This document shows positions 56,759-64,000 of a DNA stretch of 64,000 bases, piece by piece. The notes under the pieces are model-generated. The model did no database searches. It had not been told where the DNA came from and saw only the letters and a list, made by a program, of their open reading frames with translations. The DNA comes from Cryptomeria japonica (lineage: Eukaryota > Streptophyta > Pinopsida > Cupressales > Cupressaceae): NCBI RefSeq assembly GCF_030272615.1, contig NC_081407.1, forward strand, positions 379,512,679-379,576,678. The letters are read 5' to 3'. Position 1 is the first letter of the stretch; every line of letters begins with the position of its first letter. Made by a program: the position numbers and the translations under genes.

Positions 56759-58297
56759 ATGGGTGGGGACAAGAACATGCAAGAACCACCTAATTTTTGA
56801 GAAATGGAAGAAAGATAAGTAGGTGTGGTAGGAAATTGATGATTAGGGAATTGTCCCCTTCTTGGAAAGACTCCATGGCCCTTCTTCTCTTCTCACGGAA
56901 ACCTTTGTCAATGGGGGGGAAGAAAGGGGTTCTGAGGGCTTATAGTGCTTATTACCAACTGGAAGAAACCTTGGTGGTGATGGTTACTGGTCTGGCAATG
57001 AATTCCAGAAGGTTCTATAAAGAAGAAAAATAGGGGAGGAAGAATTGGTGAATTTTTTCGACAAATACAAGGAGCTCTTAGGAGTTAACAAAATGGCTGA
57101 TGGTGGCTACAATAGGAAAGATCTTATGGCTCCCTAGGTGGAAATGGCTAAGTTCATGATGACGTATATTACGCTTGATGGTAGATATGCCAGTATCTTT
57201 CCCTACCATTTTACTAGTTTGAACCATTTTAAGCATGGTAAAATCATTTCTATTCCTTTCTATCTAGCCTCCTCTTTAGAGAATAGTCTTGAAAAACATA
57301 TGGAGAATCCAAATAATCCTGTTCTGCATGAAGGGCTTATTGTGCTCATTATGGAGTATGCCAAGACCCTTGAAGTTGTGCCCTCTCTATCTTAGAAAGG
57401 CCAACATACTAATATTAAGGAAGTCTCTGACTTGGAAATAGATTTGGAGGATAGTAGGGGTGCCATTCCTTTTGATGGCCCTGATTATAAGCCAGTGGAA
57501 GAAGGTGAGATGATGGTCACCCTGGTACGTTTAGAAGTTAGAATCCCCCTAGATGGGTGGCCAACAAATATAAATCTACCAGCAAGTTGATTTCTAAGGC
57601 CAAGCCTCTTTCTAAAAAGAAGAAGCTTGTGGCTAAGGACTATGGTCCGAAGACTTTGGACCAGAGAATTATACTGGACATTACTATTAATGTCCTAAAG
57701 GAAAAGAAGGGGACCATTCCTAAAGAAGCAAACAGTGGGTTACAGAGGAATGGTACTCTGATGAACCTGGTGATGGAAGTGACCAGAAGCCTAGAGAGCT
57801 ACTAGAAGTGGGTGGAGAGATAAATTGATACCCTCAAAGTGGGGGTTAAGGAGATAATTGATATCTTCATAACTTCACTAGAGCCTAGAAAAATTGAGAA
57901 GCTCGTGATTATGACCCAGAAACTCTCCCAAGATGTTGAGGTTATGAAATGCAACTGTGAACATAGAATTGAAAAGGTGGAACAATCTATGGTGGAGATA
58001 AAGAAAAACCTCAAGAACCTGGTCGACATAAGCAAGGAGGCCATGAATATTAGTATGGAGGGGCTCGAAAAGATCAATGTCATGGTTGCAAAGTAGAGAT
58101 CCATTCATAGTGAACCTGAGAAAGATCTTGGAGGTGAAGACATTGTTTCTAGAGGCAATAAAACCATAGGCCATACTTCCAAGACCAAAAGTAGGAGTAG
58201 CATTAAGGGCACCTTTAGATTCATTATGGAAGAATTGGAGGAAATAGATAATATTACCATCCGAAAGAACAAGGAGCTGGTGCACTCTCTTATTTGA
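56759..58297 (+). pseudogene. Coiled-coil ORF of unknown family (copy B)
   Basis: Same protein-like series as 45,754-47,272: 'MGGDKNMQEPPNF', 'ELSPSWKDSMALLLFSRKP', 'MTYITLDGRYASIFPYHF', 'LASSLENSLEKHMENPNN', 'KKKKLVAKDYGPKTLDQ', 'QKLSQDVEVMKCNCEHRIEK' and the end 'KNKELVHSLI'. Stops and indels lie at different positions from copy A (for example an early stop after 'PNF' and a TAG after 'VAK' at about 58,094). The ancestral ORF was therefore open at least around the time of duplication. A segment 'TSLNHFKH' is present here but deleted in copy A. The family is unknown. Confidence 0.5.
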
Positions 58298-58468
58298 GTT
58301 CTTTTGTTTTCCTATATGTGTCTCTTTTCCTTTCGTGTCTGTTCCTGGGTGCTCCCCTATTTTGATGTTGGTTTCCACCTGTTTGGCTAATGGCCAACTT
58401 TTGTAAAACGTTTAGTTTTGGGTCCATGTAAAACCCATTTATCTTTATCAAAAATAAAGATGAACTAT
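58298..58468 (+). mobile_element. LINE-like 3' end with flanking repeat (copy B)
   Basis: A T-rich 3' untranslated region ends 'acttttgtaaaacgtttagt', 'tttgggtccatgtaaaaccc' and 'atttatctttatcaaaaa', followed by the right flanking repeat. It corresponds to 47,273-47,442. Confidence 0.55.
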
Positions 58469-58585
58469 ACACATTTTACATAACCATAGGTTATGCTCTT
58501 TTATTTTAATGTATTTAATTCATTTATTTTTCACATACATGATTTTACTAGTTATATTTTCATATCATTCAAATTACAAACTTCT

Positions 58586-60100
58586 ATTAGAGTGCTAAAA
58601 GGAATCTAAATGCAGGACTAAGCAATGATACTATTATTATTGGTATATATTTATAATTGGCAATTTCAGATAACATGTTTATTTGTGACATTCCAACAAT
58701 CCCGCCTAAGTATTCATATACCACTTGTTTTTAGATGCAAAAAATAAAATAAATTAAGTTAAATCAAGTGAAGAGAAAAGAGATTATTACATATTTTATA
58801 ATATAAGTCCATAGTATTGCCACAGACACACTGCAATGAAAATAAATCATTGTATTTCCATTTGCACATAATGAATTGAAACACAAGTCAAGAGTGGAGA
58901 TCATAATTTTAACATAATATTATAAATATTTTTCAAATTATAATGAAGGTTTTGTCCATTTTGTGGTATAAATTTGTCTTATAGGTTCTTAAATTTTAAA
59001 TATGATTTACTTTAACACATTAAAATAATTTAAAAATAAATAAATTATATTAAAAATTTAATAGTATTGAATAATTTTTTTATTTTTATTTTAAAATGAT
59101 AAGTAATTGGATTTCAAAATCATTTATATTTTTTCATTGATTTTTATAATCAAATCTTGATATTTTGAAATTTTGAAATTTATCTTCTTATTCAAATTTA
59201 TGTTCATTTAAAATAGATCTAGATTATTTTTACAGGTGCACATTAAAATATAAAAGAAAAAATTAAATATTTAAATTAAATTTATATTCTTCTTTACTAA
59301 TCCATATGAACCAACTAAAATTAAAAATTATTACAAATTGCATGATAGAATGGTGTATTTAAAAACCAACCCTAACTAAAATGATTTATCTAAGATTCAA
59401 TATAGAGAAAATAATCTATATGATATATTAGTAGTTTTAGTTTATTTGGAAATTAATTATAAATATTAAATAAACATTGCATAATCGTCTTAGAATAATA
59501 TTAGATACTTGTTTGTTATTCATAATCTTGATTCATTAGCATTGAATTAAACTATTAAATTTTTCAAATATGGTCAACATGACCATTATAATTTCAAATA
59601 TGTTTCTAGACATTAATGATTTATTATTATATTAAATTTGCATACATGAACATACTATTTTGGATAGAAAAGTTCAATTAAATTAGATTTATGAGTTCGA
59701 AGCTCAATCACATGTATAAGTTTGAGTTGGAACTTGCTAGCTAAAAAAACATTCCAATGTGTGGTAGAGTGGTGCATTTGAAACCAATCCTATCTCAAAT
59801 AAGCTATTTAGGAATCAAGATTGAGAAAAGAATTTATACAATATATTTAGAATTTTATTTTATTGGTAGGTGGATTCAAATTATTAAATAATATATAATT
59901 TTTTTGTTATTTTTAATCTTGATTCATTATCACTAAAATAAACTATTAAATGTCTAAATAAGGTGAACATGACCATCATAATTTAAAAAATTATTCAAAA
60001 ATATTTATAATCATACGTATAAATTTGAATTTGCAATTGCAAAAAAGAATAAAAAATTAGACATTCAAAAAAATAATCTCAACTCTTATGTGTATATAAT
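58586..60100. other. AT-rich region, no gene
   Basis: Very high A/T content. A weak direct repeat around 59,350-59,640 and 59,755-60,000 shares 'tagagtggtgcattt', 'aaccaa.cct', 'attcattatcact(a/g)aa' and 'gaccatcataatt' phrases, with period near 400 bp. Confidence 0.4.
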
Positions 60101-60105
60101 AATCT

Positions 60106-60363
60106 TCACGATCTTTTTCCAAAGAGAATCGAAGGTATTGAAGACCCCACGTAACCACCGCATATCAGCAGGGAGTCGATCCTCGTGAACTTCAACCAGG
60201 AGAAATTCAGAATACTGTTAAGCCGTTGCAGAAATTCAGTATATATAAAACAATTTGCTTGCATGAATAACTTGGTGGCTTCGATACGTAAATCCCCCAT
60301 GCGGCATTCCAGGCTTTTGCACCACTCCGCAACTTCCTTCTCCCTGCATTTGCATTTCTTCAC
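60106..60363 (-). CDS. Unrecognised 85-aa ORF in a GC-richer patch
   Basis: The ORF begins 'MKKCKCREKEVAEWCKSLEC' and has a C-terminal part 'LLICGGYVGSSIPSIL'. The local base composition is noticeably richer in G/C than 1.5 kb on each side, which is unusual for chance ORFs in this window. It could be an exon remnant of a host gene. I recognise no family, and a 72-aa ORF lies antisense to it. Confidence 0.2.
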   Translation of the reverse strand: MKKCKCREKEVAEWCKSLECRMGDLRIEATKLFMQANCFIYTEFLQRLNSILNFSWLKFTRIDSLLICGGYVGSSIPSILFGKRS

Positions 60364-60403
60364 TTCACTGTCTTTATACCAAACGTTTAGGTTAGAAAAT
60401 TAA

Positions 60404-61504
60404 TAGTGAGAAGATTTTCAATTTGGTATGTGAATTTGTGGAATGGATTGCAGTCATCTAGAAATATGTAGTGAATGAAGCGTCAGGGTTAGTTTCATCT
60501 TGCACCCTCTCAAAAGAGACTAACCGTTGATCCAAATGGTATTTGATTTATGGATGACTTTCTACGGGTGATTATATACGAAGAGCTCCTAAATTTAAAA
60601 TTAACTAGTATTAGTCCCTACCTTTATAGAGAGGAGATTAATGTTTTCACATCCACTTTTACTATCATTTGTTTGTTTTTCAAATAATAAAGGTGATTTC
60701 TAATGTTTGTTGGGTAGTGATTTTTTGTTTCTTAAAGTCAAAATTTAAATTTCTGATTGTCTTTTACAATTTTTACCCAGCCCAAATTTGTAATTTTCAA
60801 TTTGTAAAATTTAATTGAAAAAATGGGTCGATAATATATGAGACGAGAAAAATCAATCCCATAAAAATCAATTCAAATGTGGGTTTTCTACTACCATCCA
60901 CTATTCATCCACTGTTTGTCTGTTTGTCATTCATGAGGGATTGTTGGTATGGGTTTTTAGAATTTTAGTTTCAATTACAATTTATGAAAGTTTACCATAC
61001 ATGTTAATTTGTATTTTGTGTTCATCTTAAATTTGTGTTACTATTGCAATTTGTAGATCTGGAATATTTTCCTAAATGCCACCATTGAGTTAGGGCACTC
61101 AACATTAAAGGGATGCAACAAACACCCTCATCTTGGCATTATACTTCCTATGGGTGGCGTTGCTATAACAATTGTTTTTTCTTTCCTATTGGTCAGGTTT
61201 CTTTTGTGGAACGCCAAAGAAAACCCAAGAAAAGCATAGAAGAGGATGTGCCAACTTCACTCAAAACATTCATATACAAAGAGTTGTGAATTACAACCCA
61301 GAATTTCAAGCACAATCTTGGGAGTAGATCATTCGGCTCTATGTTCAATAGAACTCCACAAGACATGCTTGTGGGGGTATTTCATTGGAACCCTACAAAA
61401 GTTGCAAAGTCTTGTTTATAATTTGTCTTTTTTTGGAGTAAAGTTGGATAATAGGCTAGTTTAGCTTTAAAATATATTATAATTCCCAACCTTGGAAAAT
61501 TTAC
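60404..61504. other. No recognisable gene
   Basis: A/T-rich intergenic-like DNA. The ORF at 61,246-61,464 (72 aa) overlaps a minus-strand ORF and shows no domain. Confidence 0.3.
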
Positions 61505-61835
61505 ATTTTTTATTAAGCAAAAACAAGTTTTGAGGGGACTCGAAACCCCGTACATCATATCCAAAGATAGATCAATAAAGTATCTAGACTAGAATTAATA
61601 ACATCAAACAGAACGAGCTACAAGAGAGAAGAACAACATAAACACAACAGCCAAAGGAAAAGACAGGAAAAAAATAGCGAGATACTGGCAAAAAAGAAAC
61701 AAAAAACAACCACCCAACTACATGAGAATATTGAGACTATCAGTAGCCTCAGTCTCTAGCATTAACATGGTCTTTGCAGCTTCCTTGAGGTCAAGAAGAT
61801 CCTGAGGCATAGGAACCTACTAGAAAATTTATGTT
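61505..61835 (-). mobile_element. LINE-like 3' end, minus strand
   Basis: On the minus strand a short coding tail 'DLLDLKEAAKTMLMLETEAT' ends at a stop. A T-rich 3' untranslated region follows, ending 'ggggtttcgagtcccctcaa', 'aacttgtttttgcttaataa', 'aaaa'. This is the same arrangement as at 47,273, 58,298 and 51,070. Only the 3' part is present, as expected for 5'-truncated LINE insertions. Confidence 0.5.
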
Positions 61836-62160
61836 ATCGATGTGTAAAATGAATGATTTTTACTTTAAAAATGATTGAATCCTTAAAAAAATTGGAAAAA
61901 TTTCCTTTTTAGGAAGGAATGGAAAACATGGAAAATTTATATCATGAATGTGCCAAATGAAGAATTTATAGTTTAAAATTGATTGAAGCCCTAAAAATTT
62001 TTCATAGAAGACATGTGAATTTGGTAAAATATTTATCTCAACTTATTGCAAATACAAAAAAATTCTACACAGAATTGACTCCTTTTCAGTGTAGATGCAA
62101 AACAAATGATTTTTGCATGACAATTGATTGGAACCTTACTTAAAATTATTGAGCACACAC
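61836..62160. repeat. ~120-bp imperfect direct repeat
   Basis: The phrases 'gaaaatttatgttatcgatgtg', 'aaaatgaatgatttttactt' and 'aaaa.tgattgaa.cc' at 61,828-61,880 recur at about 61,930-61,995 and 62,075-62,140 with changes. No gene is visible. Confidence 0.4.
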
Positions 62161-62830
62161 TGGATGCTGAGACTGGGATGGGGTTGAGTCAACATAAAAT
62201 AAAATTTTGGACTTCAATCTTGCATTAACCAAATCATTCCAGAAAAATGAAGACATCACAGAACATTCATATCAATCACACATGAACACTAGAATTTATA
62301 CATCAAAAACCCAAACTGGGTAAAACCACAGTGAGGACAAACTCACAAAATCAATGCACTATATGGAAATTTTGTACAAAAGAGAGAGGTCATTGCTTCA
62401 GACTTGTAGACCAAGGCTAACTGCTCCTCGGGCATGATACAAAAGAAGGCTTGCAAACCTAAACCTAAAGTTACAACAAGGCAAGATACATATTTATAAC
62501 TTTTAAGAAAAGAACTATCTAAATAATAGAATCTTGATATGTTGATTCCAGTCATTGTTAAAGAACAATCTCTGACCTTACTGAAATATTCAGACCACCC
62601 GACCTTCTAGATCACTACATCCACATCCACTATCACTTTTGTATTGCAATACCATCTAAAATAGAAAATGAAATCAAAATCCTTACATCAAGATGCACAT
62701 ACTTACTCTTGAATTCCACATACATATATCACATATTCATCATCATCCAACTTACATCTCTCTCATCTATTCTTTTCAAAAAATCATCAAGTATATATAC
62801 CAAACCGAAATGAAAACATCTTCACCAAGC
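62161..62830 (-). mobile_element. Probable Copia LTR fragment (solo or truncated)
   Basis: The minus strand contains 'tcctcactgtggttttaccc' followed by 'agtttgggtttttgatgtat'. This corresponds to the conserved 'gtggttttt.ccc.tttgggttt.c' segment seen in the Copia LTRs at 36,618 and 42,758. A TATA-like 'ttataaatatgta' and a T-rich leader are also present. Ends and target duplication were not found. The 70-aa ORF here is not a gene. Confidence 0.4.
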
Positions 62831-64000
62831 GGGCCAAAAGATAGATTGTAATGTGTACACACATTTCCAACCCAAGATATACAACTAGATAAAAAATATT
62901 AAATATGGTGATGGTTTAGTATCAGTTGGTTTGTGCTGGCTAAATTGAATGAGATAGTATGGAAGAAATGGATAGAAATGATGTTGATACTCGTATGTTT
63001 CTGTCCTATGCTCCGAACTATAGTTCCTAAATTTTCTAGAACTATTTGTTGACTAGAGTGGATTTTTGGGATGGTAAGTGGCTATTTGGAATTGATGTCA
63101 AATTTGTTGGTCTAGAAGAGATACTTAACCATTCTCTAGGCTTGAAGATGGTTTTAAAATGGGTAGTTAATGTAAGTTGGTGCAAAAGACATGTGGTTGT
63201 ATGGATTATTTGTATAGATGTGTGCATGGATATTTGTGGAAATAGATTATGGTCTGTTGTGATATTTATAGAGCTATGTTGGTGTTCTATGGAGACCTAT
63301 TTGAAATTTCAGTTATGGGTAATTGTTCTGGTGAGTAGTCTTTCATGTAGTTTTGTCTGGTATGTGGTAGATATGCATTAGATAGTTATGTGGTTCAAAG
63401 CAATGTTTATGGATGTACATTCTCATTATATCTCATTTTAAAAAAGGATGCACGATCTTCAATTGGATTTAATTAAGTCTAAGTTTGAATTGATACATTT
63501 GTAGTACAGTGATGTGGAGAAATGTGTTGCATTTCTTAGGTCATGATTAGTGAAATGTTTTAGATGATTGGTTCAAGTTTCCTAATATTTTATGTTGCTT
63601 ATTTAGATGTCCACAAGTTTTTTTGGTGGTTTGGATTGAAGTTTAAGTTTTTTTGTACATGCATAAGTTAATTGTTGTATCTTTTGAGGCCAACTCATGT
63701 GCCTTTGGTTCGTGTAGTAGCATGTAGATGCATGAAAGCCATATTGGGAGTATTTGGAAGGTGTTCCAACATGGTGTGGCCCTTCACACATTTCATTTTC
63801 CTTTCAAATTTGTGTTGAAGAGTGTTTTTGGGTTGATGGTTTGTATGAACATGTTACATCTTAGTAGGTTGACCTAATGGAAGGGTCAAACTAATTATGT
63901 TGATGGATGAATATGTAGACCATGTTATGTGAAGTCATTGTGAAGTGGTGAAAAGGTTCAGATATACAATGGAGTAGTGATGAAGATAATTTTTTATGTG
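62831..64000. other. No recognised gene; open 111-aa ORF at 63,046-63,381
   Basis: The ORF is rich in Val, Trp, Cys and Ile, which fits T- and G-rich non-coding DNA read by chance, and a minus-strand ORF overlaps it. 'tggtttgg' and 'tagtatgtagatg' type phrases are common in this stretch. No repeat partner was seen inside the window. Confidence 0.25.

Larger units (their letters stand above)
47566..58585 (+). repeat. Tandem segmental duplication, copy B
   Basis: About 11.0 kb, same orientation as copy A, following it directly. It has no Copia insertion. It keeps two PPR units (A has one), the ~520 bp missing from A at 51,180-51,699, and about 600 bp at 53,540-54,140. It ends at about 58,585, where 'caaacttctatt' is followed by unrelated sequence. 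Confidence 0.9.

Noticed and set aside
30718-58585. Copies A and B as LTRs of one giant element
   Set aside because: The copies abut directly with no internal region between them, and they contain unrelated PPR and opposite-strand LINE relics, which fits tandem segmental duplication.
63046-63381. 111-aa ORF as a membrane protein
   Set aside because: The hydrophobic Val/Trp/Cys/Ile composition fits T- and G-rich non-coding DNA; there is no clear topology or family motif, and an antisense ORF overlaps it.

Overview
The window looks like a non-genic or gene-poor stretch of a large plant nuclear genome, most likely a gymnosperm and probably a conifer. This is inference. It rests on very AT-rich sequence, CCCTAA-type telomere-derived repeats, plant Copia, Gypsy and LINE-like retroelement remains, and many broken fragments of two plant families that are greatly expanded in conifers: PPR proteins and G-type lectin S-receptor-like kinases. 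No intact host gene is supported. Every recognisable coding stretch is truncated, frameshifted or interrupted by stops. No tRNA, rRNA or CRISPR array was seen.

Layout. 1-330 is the 3' end of a Gypsy-type element with the start of its LTR. 1,083-3,500 is a degenerate telomere-like array followed by a foldback at 3,770-3,936. 4,456-4,930 is a truncated lectin receptor kinase. 6,100-6,991 is a strongly strand-asymmetric purine tract. 8,664-8,801 is a PPR relic. 12,970-16,450 is a second telomere-like array, with an internal duplication of about 1.75-1.8 kb, again followed by a homologous foldback (16,582-16,757). 17,241-24,930 is a large imperfect inverted repeat whose arms carry PPR relics, and the second lectin receptor kinase fragment (25,066-25,634) abuts its right arm. 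27,900-29,160 is a Gypsy LTR end, primer-binding-like site and 42-bp leader repeats.

From about 30,718 to 58,585 the window holds a direct tandem duplication. Copy A (30,718-47,565) and copy B (47,566-58,585) carry the same series: a 54-bp repeat, PPR relic, reverse-strand LINE-like relic, LINE-type RNase H, a degenerate repeat field, a leader-like region, a coiled-coil ORF and a LINE-like 3' end. Copy A is split by a nearly complete Copia element (36,618-44,238, minus strand) with both LTRs, a tRNA-iMet primer site, a polypurine tract and a GAGAG target duplication. Copy B keeps the matching empty site. By hand count, LTR-LTR divergence and copy A-copy B divergence are both roughly 6-9 percent, so the duplication and the Copia insertion look similar in age.

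58,586-64,000 is mostly AT-rich sequence with a further LINE-like 3' end, a probable Copia LTR piece and unrecognised ORFs. The most unusual structures are the telomere-derived satellite plus foldback module seen twice, and the composite retroposed unit (35,158-47,426 and 52,733-58,452) flanked by 16-bp repeats. That unit joins a 5'-truncated LINE RNase H to an unrelated coiled-coil ORF.
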